Under the pieces are notes generated by a model. That model saw nothing but the letters and a program-made list of their open reading frames with translations. It did no database searches and was not told the DNA's origin. Shown in pieces: positions 39,538 to 49,992 of a stretch of 64,000 nt of DNA. Position 1 is the stretch's first letter. Each line of letters opens with the position of its first letter. The stretch lies in assembly GCF_026262505.1 (NCBI RefSeq), contig NC_067203.1, positions 17,248,392 through 17,312,391 of the forward strand, written 5' to 3'. Made by a program: the position numbers and the translations under genes. The DNA is from Trichomonas vaginalis G3. Taxonomy: Eukaryota > Parabasalia > Trichomonadida > Trichomonadidae.

Positions 39538-40965
39538 ATATAATTTTGGAAATTTGTTTATCAATTATAAAATAACTAGCTCTAAGCATGACTATTTTTA
39601 GTTAAAATAAAGCTAATTGAGTTAGTTACAAAAAAAAATCCAAAAATTTTGAAAATTATCCATATTCGATATAATCATCGGTATGTATCGGCACATAGAA
39701 GAGGTTATTACGATTTGACGAATTAATATCCTTAATTGGGACGATTCAAATTTGGAAAGAAACAGTGGAGAAACTCATATTTAACTTATCATATTCTATC
39801 AAAGAACCTCACACTATGGTAACTTTCTTCGTAGGAAGACTTCAGCAAATAAGAATCACGACTATTTTCATTAATTGTGATTTGGCTAAAGTGTGCATTT
39901 TTTGATATTAGATATAATCAAACCAAGGGTTATTTAGATGCAAAAATTAATGGACTACGTATTATAAGTCCAAAACAGTTGCTTGAATTTTAAAAACATC
40001 ATCCCAATATTTTGTATTAACAATATTTATTAATCGATGTGATTCATCATTATTTTTATATTTGATTTTCATATTGCAAACCTGAAAAGTATTGGCACAA
40101 ATTGTTATTAATATTTGTTTTGCTATAATTAAAATTTCAAGTGAATAATTCAAAATTTAACTGCCATTCAAAATATTGGCAATTTGACAGGATTTGAAAT
40201 AGATAGTTCATTTCTTCTAATGCGTACTCAATAGCACGAACAGAAAGCTTTCCTCGAATAGATGAGAGATACAGGAAACATTTGGGGATTTGGCTGTCAA
40301 GCAAATGTTTCGTTCAATAATATAACATTGTTAACCTTGGTTTCACTGATAGGCTTAACAGGCTTGAATACCTAACGCCAACTGAACACAAAGCATTTCT
40401 TTGATTCCGTATTAGAGCAAAGCATCATGATGCTATAAATTAAATGCAATTCCAAATGATAAAATCGATTAGCGCAAAATAAGGAGTGGTCAATCCTATT
40501 CAAAATCAATTCCGTTGCCAATCATATTTGGTATTTTCTGTTTGCTTAAGACATGAAACGCTTGTTGTCAGTAATTTGGGTTAATGTTATATCAATGAAA
40601 GTGGATGTTATTTGTGATGAAATTACATGATTTAAATAGAATTAAAATCGTTGTTGTTTTCTGTGAAATGTAGCATGTAATTGACTCTTTAACATTATGT
40701 TCAGCAAACTATTCTACAATATTGCATTAAACCATAACGAACTTTTTATAGGCAATAACTAGATGATATTTTTAAGAATGCAAATTCTATTTAGTGATGA
40801 AAGCCCTTAAATTCGCATATATTACTGATATGTGATTGTATTGTAAATAATAAATATGTAAAAATTAATAAAAATTAATTTTATTCGAGCGATAAAATTT
40901 AGATTGCTTCGTGTATGGATGTTTTTTAAGTATGAGCAATTGAATACTTAAATCATAGTGTTTGT
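39538..40965. other. Spacer without a recognised gene
   Basis: About 1.4 kb. The stretch 40180-40560 is somewhat less AT-rich but has no open frame of note. A short minus-strand frame (39962-40153) lacks a motif. Nothing supportable seen. Confidence 0.45.
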
Positions 40966-43104
40966 TTATATAAACCCAAATTTATTGATCACATAAGTTT
41001 TGAAGCGCCTTGCTTCAGAATCATCTTCTGGCAACTTTCTACAGATCTTTCTTAGAAGTTCTTTATATGAATCTGATTTTTGAGCCAAGTGGTATACAGT
41101 CCAATGTGCATCAAAATTATCCATTTTATATTCACATTTTTCAGGAAAGTCTGCACCTCTAACTTGACTTAGCAAATCATATATCACGTCACTGTATGAA
41201 TCATAATTTTTGTAAATAACCATATTGAAAAACTTGGAAAATGTAAAGAAAGCTTCTGCTCTTATTTCATCCTGAATATTTGTATTTACATAAATGCAAG
41301 TAAGCATCCAGGCAATTTTCTTTACAAGATCTTTTGGTACAATTTGATCATCATGCGAATCCAAAAACATATATTGGAAGCTAGCGGAAATCTCTTTCCA
41401 TAATGATTGTGAAATATATCCTTCTGTGAGCTCATTGATATTGTCGAATAATATATTGTATAATTTCATGATTTGATCCTTTGGCTTGGTTACAAAATTC
41501 CTGAGCTTTTCGATCAAACAATTGAAGCAATTAATTGCGTCTTCATTCTTAAAATCAAATAACTCGAAACTATCCTTGAGTAAATCAACATCAATGGAAT
41601 TTTGTTTCAATAAAGACTGGAACAAATGACCGAGTGAATCCTTCAAATTTGGATGAGTCTCAAGCTGATTTTGAATGAATGAGATGATATCACGAATTTT
41701 GGCAGATTCTAAATCAATCCTTAAAATAAGAACACGCATACTTTCAAATATGCGCCTCATTGTCTCTTCATCAGGATTTCCATTGAGTAATTCAACAAAG
41801 GAATTAAAAATGTTCAAAACTATTTCGTTGGATCCGCATTTTGCTATTTCTTCGATTATACAATCACATTCACTTCTTATTAATGGAGAATCATGATTAT
41901 ATATTTCTTGAATGATTGGAAGAAACTCTTCTGCATTATCTTTTCTAAGATAGTACTTCCTCAGAAGTAAAAGATAAACACAATACTTGTATGGATTATC
42001 TTTGTCATTAAATAAATTCAATACAACATCCATTGTATTTGGTGATAAATATTGGTGTAATTTCATTAACATCATTGCAGGAAAGCAAACTCTTGGATAT
42101 AATCTATCTTCAGAATTTTGCTGATTAATGTATGACTTGTCCAACCTTTTCATAAGCCAGTCTTCTATTGCTTGATAGTCGATTTTATTTGTATCATCGA
42201 ATATTGAATTATGATACATTAAAAGATCTTTTGTGAGCTTATGATATTTCTCACAATCATATCCTTGATTTTGCTTATTGTTATTTTCATAGTTTTCGAT
42301 TTGAACCTTGATAACATATTTTGTCAATTCTAAGGCATCAACTTCTGATGGAATTGGAAAAGCATCAATGATGTATAATGCTTTTGTTGATTTCAATAAT
42401 AATTGATGAAAGATGTTACTAATACTTGCACAAAGATCAGGAGACTCATTTTTTATTTTTCCAAGAATCTTGCTACATTCCTCAATGTAATCATTGAAAT
42501 ACTCGCTTACAATGGTATTCACAAATATTTCAATATCATCTGTAGCAATATCGAATTTTGCTTTCGTCATAGCTTTAAGGATAGTTCCTCTGCAGAAATA
42601 CATTGATGGTAGCATGTTAAAGAGGAATTGCATTGATGGTTTCAAGTTCTGAAGCAATGATATGTATATAGTAATATGGGATTGACTTGTTTCATTGGAA
42701 ACTAATTGAATCAAGTGTTTGCGGAGTTTGGAAATGAATTTTAGTGGAAAAATTGATAGTTCAGTAATTGCATTGAACTCTTGACTTGCAGCATTGGATA
42801 TTTGTATGTTGACTGAAGTTGAGTTTTTGATCAAACATTCAAACATTTCAATCATGAGATTGATGTTTGCATCTTCATCTTTTGGATTCATTCTAACATA
42901 ATTTGTTATTATAGGCTTGATGAAACGAATCCATTGTGCCCTTTTACGAGGACGTATTTCGTCATCATTAATAAGCTCAACAACAGCTTGTGGATTGTTG
43001 AGTATAAGATCAGTCTCTTCTTTGGGATCGAAATCGTCAGAGAACTTTCTTCTACTAATCATGAACCTGAGAGCATCTGCGACGCGTTCACGTGTTGCAG
43101 TCAT
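40966..43104 (-). CDS. Helical-repeat (ARM/HEAT-like) protein, unknown
   Basis: 712 aa from an ATG at 43102-43104, six bases after an initiator-like TCATT. The whole protein is predicted helical by composition, with repeated pairs of amphipathic helices of about 40 residues, for example MDVVLNLFNDKDNPYKYCVY and ECDCIIEEIAKCGSNEIVLN. This is the look of ARM/HEAT-like solenoids such as importins, exportins and complex scaffolds. No zinc site, kinase or other enzyme motif. The ends TATRERVADALRFMI and TYVINKFGFI do not match a family I know. Role and partners cannot be told. Confidence 0.7.
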   Translation of the reverse strand: MTATRERVADALRFMISRRKFSDDFDPKEETDLILNNPQAVVELINDDEIRPRKRAQWIRFIKPIITNYVRMNPKDEDANINLMIEMFECLIKNSTSVNIQISNAASQEFNAITELSIFPLKFISKLRKHLIQLVSNETSQSHITIYISLLQNLKPSMQFLFNMLPSMYFCRGTILKAMTKAKFDIATDDIEIFVNTIVSEYFNDYIEECSKILGKIKNESPDLCASISNIFHQLLLKSTKALYIIDAFPIPSEVDALELTKYVIKVQIENYENNNKQNQGYDCEKYHKLTKDLLMYHNSIFDDTNKIDYQAIEDWLMKRLDKSYINQQNSEDRLYPRVCFPAMMLMKLHQYLSPNTMDVVLNLFNDKDNPYKYCVYLLLLRKYYLRKDNAEEFLPIIQEIYNHDSPLIRSECDCIIEEIAKCGSNEIVLNIFNSFVELLNGNPDEETMRRIFESMRVLILRIDLESAKIRDIISFIQNQLETHPNLKDSLGHLFQSLLKQNSIDVDLLKDSFELFDFKNEDAINCFNCLIEKLRNFVTKPKDQIMKLYNILFDNINELTEGYISQSLWKEISASFQYMFLDSHDDQIVPKDLVKKIAWMLTCIYVNTNIQDEIRAEAFFTFSKFFNMVIYKNYDSYSDVIYDLLSQVRGADFPEKCEYKMDNFDAHWTVYHLAQKSDSYKELLRKICRKLPEDDSEARRFKTYVINKFGFI

Positions 43105-43112
43105 AATAATGA
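43105..43112 (-). promoter_or_regulatory. Initiator-like TCATTATT
   Basis: On the minus strand TCATTATT directly precedes the ATG at 43104; the A would be six bases before the ATG. Matches the trichomonad initiator consensus and supports the chosen start. Confidence 0.45.
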
Positions 43113-43270
43113 TTGAGTATTTTCAGAATTTTTAAATTGCATACAAAGTGGAAGAAAATTTTTAATTCTTCAGAAATATTAAAGATATAAAAAACTATTT
43201 AATTATTATCAGAAATTGATTTTATATAATATTTTCTGATTTATCAATAAATCATTTCCACCTTTTAAAT

Positions 43271-43357
43271 AAATGTCTGCCATCTTATAGAAATGTCTGC
43301 CATCTTATAGAAATGTCTAATATTATAAAAGAAATGTCTTTGAATTTAAAAATGTCT
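43271..43357. repeat. AAATGTCT repeated five times at about 20-base spacing
   Basis: AAATGTCT occurs at 43271, 43291, 43311, 43332 and 43350. The first two units are an exact 20-bp tandem repeat (43271-43290 and 43291-43310). Spacing of about 20 bases puts the motifs on one face of the helix. The array lies about 170-250 bases upstream of the gene starting at 43104, so a regulator-binding array is possible; it may also be a simple slippage repeat. Confidence 0.65.
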
Positions 43358-43574
43358 ACTTATTTACTGTTTTGGTTATTAAATTTTGGTATTTAATTAA
43401 CAAATTAAGAAGAAGGGAATTTCTAAAACCAAAGGCATTCCTAAATTTTCCATTATGATTCAGTAACGACTGATTTTTGATGTAATCAGCGATTTAAAAT
43501 ATGAATTTGTAATTTCACTTAATTCTAAATTAAACTGATATTATTTATTTCTTAAAACACAAAAATATACATTA
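43358..43574. other. Short spacer downstream of ULK4-like gene
   Basis: AT-rich DNA between the AAATGTCT array and the stop of the ULK4-like gene; nothing recognised. Confidence 0.35.
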
Positions 43575-46500
43575 TCATGCATTAATGATTTGCAATAATG
43601 ACTTCGAAGGATTAGATAATTCTATGATTGGAGATTCAGAAGCTTCAAAGAGTGCGTTCATGAAATCACTACAGTTTCTCATTGCTTGTTTCACCAGTTC
43701 AGTCTGAGTACTCTTTGTTGACACGTAAAACAGCATTTCTATAAATCTTTTTGCTACATTAGCGTGTTCTTGCGAAAACTTTGCTTCCTTGATTCGGCAT
43801 GCAAGAGCAGGGAAAGCATCTTCAAATGGACACCTTATAGCGTTCGGAAGGTAAGAGAAAATGTAAATTTCCACTTGTAAACAATTCAAAATTTTTGTAG
43901 TTCCCAAAAATAACCGTTCAGCACAAATTTTTGTGAGTTCGGCCAATTTAGAAATTTTTGAGATTACTGAGAGAACTTGTTGGCTATTTGGGGAGCTCGT
44001 GAGTTGTTTTGTTAAAGGGTTAAGTATAGCATACAATACATCGAATGAATCCGGAATATTCTCTTTCTTCACGGCATCAGAAATCGCTTCCAAAAGTCCA
44101 CTTTCAACAAAATTATCAATTATGTCTCCTGAGAATTGAATGATATGGTAAGTCAACAACAATGCAGAAGGACTCTGGCACATCTTCTCGAACACTCTCG
44201 GATAGATTTCTTTCTTGGCAATGACAGGAACGCAGTTTTTGTCGTTATTTGCTGTGAATGACAAAATTTTCAAAACTTGTTCCGAAATTAAATCATCTTC
44301 TGACTGTTTTGAGTTATTTAGTATTGTTGGTGCCAATGGTAATACTTTCTCAAGCACGAATGATGCCAATTCTGTGTTGTTCTTCGAAGCATTTGAGTTC
44401 AAATCCGCAACGATTTTCAATGACAAAAATCGTGTATCTTTTTCAGGAGATTCGAAAGCTTTTGATATATAAGTAACGAGTTCGAATGAACAAACACCTT
44501 CATGAACAGCAGCTTCCAACACTTGCAAAGCGTAGACGGCATCTGGATTCGTGAAATCCATTTGCAACAATTTTTCTCCGAATGTTTTTTGGAATGAATT
44601 TGTCCACATTTTTTCTCTGCAAACTTTAACAATCAAAGCAGGAGTAATTATCTGGAACAAGCTGTAATCATTACCTTTAATGATCTTCCACGCAATCTGC
44701 GCAAACCAGTTACTAACCGCGTCAACTTCATTCCAATTATCTTGTGCGAATTTGTCCAAAACAAACAAAAATCGACTTGAAAGTCCGAGAAAATTCTTCA
44801 AATCATCACCAAAACAAAGACAAACACTCAACAAAGCTTTCATCTTTATATTCTCGAACGTATCAGCCAAACACTTTCCGAGTTCATCCTTCAAAACATA
44901 CAACATTTTCGCAGAACTAGCCAACATCAATGACAATTGTCTACAAGTATTTGATGAATTTCCGCCCATCGACATCAATCTTATTATTATGTCTTCAACG
45001 TGTTCTTTGTTTGATGTCTCTATCTGTTGGTAGATTTCGCATAAAGCAATCGCGTATCTCTCAAGCATCGCAGGTCTTTCCGGTGGAAAATTATTGCATT
45101 TCATCATTAACTCTTCAACTTTCTTTATATCAAAAAGTGACGAACATTTTGGTAAAGGAACGATACCAGAAACAATGTGATACACGTAATGTTGCATGAT
45201 TTCGTCTTTGTTGTTTTGAAGATTCGTCATGATGATCTGTTCGAAGAATGATGGGAAAACTAAAGGAGTCTTTGCACTGGCCATGTAAAAAGCAATTTCG
45301 CCAAAAGCGGAAATGGCTTTTCTCGAAACTTTCTCTTCTTTTTCAGCAAGAATTTTCAATGGTTTGAGAGCTTCTTCTGATAAATTTGATGGTGAAATAT
45401 TATGTGCGTTGTGTGCAATTCCGCCATATAAAATCAATAGCCCTGATGCGGAGGCTGACTTGAGTTCTAATGCCATCTTAAGGATCTCACTAAATAAAGG
45501 TGTTTCTGCAATTGTGTCAGCAACAAAATCGTTTTGAATTTTTTGAATAAGATATGCGATGTATCCGTATTTGCGGCGGTCTTTTTTCGATGTTGGTGTT
45601 TCATCTCTGATGTTATTAAGACATTGTTCGAAGACATTGATCACTTCTGTCTTGATGGAAGAGTTGATATCGAATTTTAAATCTAATTCTTCGGGTTTGA
45701 ACGAAGGAATGTTAACAGTGTCTATTGTAGTGTTAAGGAATAGTTGCTGAGGTTCAAATAGCTCTGAAGTCATAATCATCGACTCAATTGTTTTTGGAGA
45801 TGATTGTGTTGAAATTCTGGCTGATTCTACACCCTTTGCTGGTATGGCAACTGCTGAAGCGCGTCTTGTAAGATTGCCAGCAAGTCTGTTTTGCTCTCTT
45901 GTTGGGTTCTTTGGCAATCTAGAAACATCAAATTCGGTTGGAGAGCTTGATTTCGAACGATTAGTAAGTAGATCCTCCCAGAATGGATGTTTAATGACTT
46001 CGGCCCATTGTGGACGTGTTGCTGGGTTCTTACGTAGTAATGCTTGTACTAAATCATTGAAATCGTTAGAATATCCGGGTAAAAGTGGTGGCGCTTCATG
46101 GAAAAGTGCAGATTCTGGGTCACGAGCAAGTGACGACTTGAAAGGAACTTGTCCTGCAGCCATTCGATATAATAATGCTCCAAATGAGTATAAATCGGAA
46201 GCAAATGAGCCGATTCCGTTCTCAAGTAATAATTCTGGTGCTAAGTATTCGATCATATCTTCATCTACAATGACATTTAAAGATTGTGGTTTATCAATTG
46301 ATTCGGCGCGAGTAAAATCTGCTATTTTTAGGCTTCCACACTCGTTAATAAGTATATTTCTTGGTTGCATATCTTTCAAAATAACTCCATTTGTGTGTAA
46401 ATAGAATAAAGCATCTAAAATGTCAACGGCAAAAATCTTAATAATTGATTCAGGAAGACGTACATCTTGCTCAAGAAGATCTAGAAGCGTTCCACCTGGA

Positions 46501-46772
46501 CAATATTCAATATAATACCAAAAATGATTCGCAGTTTTATACCAGTGATAAATTTTAAGAATATGTGGATGATTTTGATCTTTCAGGAAGTTGTATAAAT
46601 TGTAGGCGTCGTCTTGCCTTTTAATATCGATACTTTTAATTGCGATATAGTTAATCGAGTTTTTTAAACGGCCTTTATATGTGATTGTTGGTTGGTATTC
46701 ACCAGTTGGCGAAGGACGACCAGTGCCAATTTTTGTATATGTTTGAACTTCAATCTGATTTCGCTGTGACAT
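43575..46772 (-). CDS. ULK4: ULK4-type (pseudo)kinase with HEAT-like repeats
   Basis: 1065 aa from an ATG at 46770-46772. Residues about 10-265 form a protein-kinase fold that follows human ULK4 segment by segment: TYKGRLKNSINYIAIKSI (VxYKGRRKGTINFVAI in ULK4), HILKIYHWYKTANHFWYYIEYCPGG (NIVTFHEWYETSNHLW and so on), LKDMQPRNILINECGSLKIADFTRAE, then YLAPELL. The glycine loop is altered, HRD reads LKD and DFG reads DFT, so activity is doubtful, although the lysine and two aspartates usual for catalysis remain. After a disordered linker the rest is helical HEAT/ARM-like repeats, as in ULK4. ULK4 and its relatives act at cilia, flagella and microtubules, fitting a flagellated protist. Slightly shorter than human ULK4. 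Confidence 0.8.
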   Translation of the reverse strand: MSQRNQIEVQTYTKIGTGRPSPTGEYQPTITYKGRLKNSINYIAIKSIDIKRQDDAYNLYNFLKDQNHPHILKIYHWYKTANHFWYYIEYCPGGTLLDLLEQDVRLPESIIKIFAVDILDALFYLHTNGVILKDMQPRNILINECGSLKIADFTRAESIDKPQSLNVIVDEDMIEYLAPELLLENGIGSFASDLYSFGALLYRMAAGQVPFKSSLARDPESALFHEAPPLLPGYSNDFNDLVQALLRKNPATRPQWAEVIKHPFWEDLLTNRSKSSSPTEFDVSRLPKNPTREQNRLAGNLTRRASAVAIPAKGVESARISTQSSPKTIESMIMTSELFEPQQLFLNTTIDTVNIPSFKPEELDLKFDINSSIKTEVINVFEQCLNNIRDETPTSKKDRRKYGYIAYLIQKIQNDFVADTIAETPLFSEILKMALELKSASASGLLILYGGIAHNAHNISPSNLSEEALKPLKILAEKEEKVSRKAISAFGEIAFYMASAKTPLVFPSFFEQIIMTNLQNNKDEIMQHYVYHIVSGIVPLPKCSSLFDIKKVEELMMKCNNFPPERPAMLERYAIALCEIYQQIETSNKEHVEDIIIRLMSMGGNSSNTCRQLSLMLASSAKMLYVLKDELGKCLADTFENIKMKALLSVCLCFGDDLKNFLGLSSRFLFVLDKFAQDNWNEVDAVSNWFAQIAWKIIKGNDYSLFQIITPALIVKVCREKMWTNSFQKTFGEKLLQMDFTNPDAVYALQVLEAAVHEGVCSFELVTYISKAFESPEKDTRFLSLKIVADLNSNASKNNTELASFVLEKVLPLAPTILNNSKQSEDDLISEQVLKILSFTANNDKNCVPVIAKKEIYPRVFEKMCQSPSALLLTYHIIQFSGDIIDNFVESGLLEAISDAVKKENIPDSFDVLYAILNPLTKQLTSSPNSQQVLSVISKISKLAELTKICAERLFLGTTKILNCLQVEIYIFSYLPNAIRCPFEDAFPALACRIKEAKFSQEHANVAKRFIEMLFYVSTKSTQTELVKQAMRNCSDFMNALFEASESPIIELSNPSKSLLQIINA

Positions 46773-47574
46773 TTTATGGGAAAATTAATTTTCTGCTCAA
46801 AAAGTTTGATCAATTGAGAATCCTACAAATATCAGTATTTAATTAAAATTTGATATTCAATGTAAAGAATGAATTTGAATAGTTTATAACCCTATTTTTA
46901 TTTTCGAATTTTCATCTGGTAGTAAAGTGGGGTTTAGCTAACTTATACTTGCTTAGATTTAGAACATAAATGTACTTGCAAGTGTAGTAGTTTGTTTTAA
47001 TTGTTAGGAAATAAAAACGAGTCAATAACTTTCTATTTGAAATCTTTTTGATTCCATAGACATTGTTTACAAAAATGTGCGCTATTAAAAACTGTCTTAT
47101 GCTTTACCACCTTTGCCTGCTTGAAATATTGCGTTTATTATTCTTAATTTTGAAACTTCTTATAAATTAAATGTCAAACTTTGTTTAATGAGGACATATG
47201 CTTGGTATGCCAATAAAAGATTATCCATATACGCAATTATAATAATATAACACAAGTTAAATACAAATTAAATTTGAGATGTATCAGCGAACATAATCAT
47301 TTACAATATACTGCATACAAAGTTTGTGATCACGCTGTATAGTACGACAAATAAACTAATCGATTTTATTTTTGAAATCGATTAATCATAGCCAAAAAAA
47401 TCGATTTTATCATGAAATTAAGACATTCTAATGCTTGTGTTTCGAACCATCTTTGATTCTTCAATTATATTTATAAAATTTTATTTGAATACTTTATTTA
47501 TCGGCGGTGTTAGACCCCTAATTATTTTTACAAGACATAATTTTTTTTTCTGAACCAGAACAAAATCAAAAAGA
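46773..47574. other. Divergent spacer
   Basis: About 800 bases between ULK4-like and MRT4 genes. A perfect 10-bp inverted repeat (TAATCGATTT at 47357-47366, complement at 47375-47384) and a further ATCGATTTTAT at 47400 are the only ordered features. T-rich tracts precede the MRT4 start. Confidence 0.4.
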
Positions 47575-48210
47575 ATGAGCAGACGTGAGACTGGACGCGT
47601 AAATCAGAAGAAGACAAAGGAGGAGAAAGTCCAACGTGGTGAGGCAATCCGCGAGGCAGTTACTAAATTCGATAGAATTTACGTTCTCCGCTTCTCTTCA
47701 GAATCAACAGAACCACAGACAGCCCTTCGTCGTAATTTCCGCTCTTCAAATCTCTGCCGTGACAAGAAGACAATTATATCACATTCTATTGGTGCTACAC
47801 CAGAAACAGAAGCTCGTCCAGGTTTATCTGGCCTTCTTCAATATCTTGCAGGTAATACCGGCCTTTTCATGACAAATGAAGACGACAATACAGTACGTGA
47901 ATACCTCCAATCAATGACACAGCCAGAATTTGCAAAGGCCGGATTTATTGCTACAGAAGATTTCACAGTTCCAGAGGGACCACTTCCACAGTTCACATTC
48001 TCTATGGATGGTTACCTCCGTGAATTAGGCCTTCCTGTTCAGCTTGAAAATGGTACAATTTTCAATGTTCGTGATCATAAAGTTTGCACAGCTGGTGAAC
48101 CACTTACAAAGAACCAAGCTCAATTACTTAAGCATTTCAACATTAAGATGGATACTTATAAAGTTGAGCCAGTTGCTGTTTGGTACAATGGTGAAGTTAA
48201 GGCTTTTTAA
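47575..48210 (+). CDS. MRT4: Ribosome assembly factor MRT4 (P0-like)
   Basis: 211 aa from an ATG at 47575. The order of motifs matches MRT4/MRTO4: a basic N-terminus, the RNA-binding segment ALRRNFRSSNLCRDKKTIIS, then GLFMTNEDDNTVREYLQS (yeast GLLFTDEDVNTVKEYFKS), FTVPEGPLPQF, GYLRELGLPVQLENGTI, VCTAGEPLTKNQAQLLKHF and YKVEPVAVWYNG. The acidic C-terminal stalk-binding tail of ribosomal P0 is absent, which separates MRT4 from P0. MRT4 holds the place of P0 on pre-60S particles in the nucleolus and is exchanged for it late in assembly. Length is in the usual range. A T-rich tract and CCAGAACAAAATC leader precede the start; no initiator match is obvious. Confidence 0.9.
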   Translation: MSRRETGRVNQKKTKEEKVQRGEAIREAVTKFDRIYVLRFSSESTEPQTALRRNFRSSNLCRDKKTIISHSIGATPETEARPGLSGLLQYLAGNTGLFMTNEDDNTVREYLQSMTQPEFAKAGFIATEDFTVPEGPLPQFTFSMDGYLRELGLPVQLENGTIFNVRDHKVCTAGEPLTKNQAQLLKHFNIKMDTYKVEPVAVWYNGEVKAF

Positions 48211-48545
48211 ATTTATTTAAATCTATAGACATTAGAATAAAGAGAAAATATATTAATATTTGATTGAATGAAATCAAAGTTATATTTAAAAATTTCAAAA
48301 ATTATCTGGAATTTCGAAGAAATCATATATGAATTATGAACGATTTTAAAGATTTTAGGATTTCACACCAATACATAAGATCTGGATAAAAATTCTGAAG
48401 AATGTGATAAATTGAATCAACTTCTTCTTAATATTTTGAAATGAAATCAGTATTAAATGATTTTCCTGGCTTTATATGTTCTAATATGATAAGATTGCAA
48501 ATCTTATACATGTGATGAGGAATTTACGTTTAAAATTTACAAAGA
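48211..48545. other. Spacer, nothing recognised
   Basis: About 335 bases of AT-rich DNA between two genes on the same strand; no ordered element seen. Confidence 0.35.
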
Positions 48546-49661
48546 ATGGATTTAAGTTGTCGAAGCTCTCGTATGAGAGGCGGACAAGATCAAACTGCCC
48601 TTCAACAGCTTCACGAGCAAGCAAAGGAGTTGCTTGATCAAAAAAATGCAGAAATTGATTCACTTAATGATGAATTAGATAAGGCAGAAAAGAAACTTGT
48701 CGATGTCAAGAACAAATTACAAACAATCATAAATGCTCCAAAACTTCCTGATAATAATTTAGCTGATGATGAACTTCCTCCTGATATGCTGGACGAAATT
48801 GAAAATTTAAAGGCAAAACAAGAGCAAGAAGTTCAAAAAATACAAGCAGATAATGAGGAAGAAGTTTCTGCTCTTGAAAAATGTTACGATAAACAATTAA
48901 AAGAAGCAGAATCATGGGCTGAGCAACATGCAAATCAAATTGTTATTGAAAAGCGAACAGAATTACAAAACTTACAGAGAGAACTTGATTCTCTTAAAGG
49001 AAAACTTGCAGAAGGAGAATTTTCCAAGACTAAAACTAAATTCGAACTTCTCGAAGAGTCTAAAGCGGCGACAATGACAAACGAACAGAAAATACAATAC
49101 CTGGAAGACCAACTTGGCGAATTAACTTCTTTAGCTCGTGAAGAACTCAAAGAAATCAGAGCCAAAATAAACGAAACAGTTTCAGCATACAATATTCGAG
49201 TCAAAGAGCATCAAAATGAAATCGCTCACTACGAAAATGAAATCAAAGTCAGAAGTGCAAGCTATGATATGCATATTGAAGCTTTAACACAACAATATGA
49301 AAGTGAAAAAGCTAAATATAACTCGGCTATTGAAACATCAGATAAGAAATACTCTGCTCTCCAAAGAGTATTAAAGCAAATTGATAAGCAGCATGAAAAA
49401 CAGCTTTCAATTGCTATTCACGATAATGAAAAAATGAAAACTACTATTTACTCAATCAAAACTCGTGATCAATCAGCTATTGAATCTACTATGACCGAAA
49501 TTACACAATCACATGTCCTTGAGCAGCAATTACAACAAGTGCAAAATGATATTGCTATAATTGAGCAGGACATTAAGGAATTAGTATCTGAAAACAAAGA
49601 TTTAGAGAGTACTTTAGCTAGATATGAGCGTGTTAATAAGCGAAAAGCTGGTATGTTTTAA
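48546..49661 (+). CDS. Long coiled-coil protein
   Basis: 371 aa from an ATG at 48546. After a short basic N-terminus (MDLSCRSSRMRGG), nearly all of the protein is coiled coil: QLHEQAKELLDQKNAEIDSL, then ALEKCYDKQLKEAESWAEQH and many more, with a proline-containing break near residue 70-82 (PKLPDNNLADDELPPDM). It ends in a basic KRKAGMF. No globular domain. Its length and tail resemble the 372-aa coiled-coil protein at 30474-31592. It lies upstream of another coiled-coil gene on the same strand (49993). A cytoskeletal or basal-body role is likely for such proteins in trichomonads, but not shown. Confidence 0.75.
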   Translation: MDLSCRSSRMRGGQDQTALQQLHEQAKELLDQKNAEIDSLNDELDKAEKKLVDVKNKLQTIINAPKLPDNNLADDELPPDMLDEIENLKAKQEQEVQKIQADNEEEVSALEKCYDKQLKEAESWAEQHANQIVIEKRTELQNLQRELDSLKGKLAEGEFSKTKTKFELLEESKAATMTNEQKIQYLEDQLGELTSLAREELKEIRAKINETVSAYNIRVKEHQNEIAHYENEIKVRSASYDMHIEALTQQYESEKAKYNSAIETSDKKYSALQRVLKQIDKQHEKQLSIAIHDNEKMKTTIYSIKTRDQSAIESTMTEITQSHVLEQQLQQVQNDIAIIEQDIKELVSENKDLESTLARYERVNKRKAGMF

Positions 49662-49992
49662 ATAAATTTACTGTTTACAAGTTTTTAAATTACTATCTAT
49701 TAATTTTGCTTTTTAGTTTGGATATATATTATATTTGTCTTAATTTTATGATTTGAAACGCAATCTAAGAGGAACTCACACCTGAGTATGACATTCATAT
49801 GAAGATACTACCTAAACAATCTGCAATTCCTTCATATTTAATTTGGTTAGCGTTACAGTCATTCTATTGTTTCAATACAGATGCACGAAGTATCACTGGA
49901 TGTGCTTATAAGAAAAAGTTATCTACAATGTCCAATTTCTCATATGATATGGCTTGGAATTGCGTTTAGAATTTTTTTAACGTACATTATTG
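49662..49992. other. Spacer between two coiled-coil genes
   Basis: About 330 bases, no recognised element. Confidence 0.35.
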
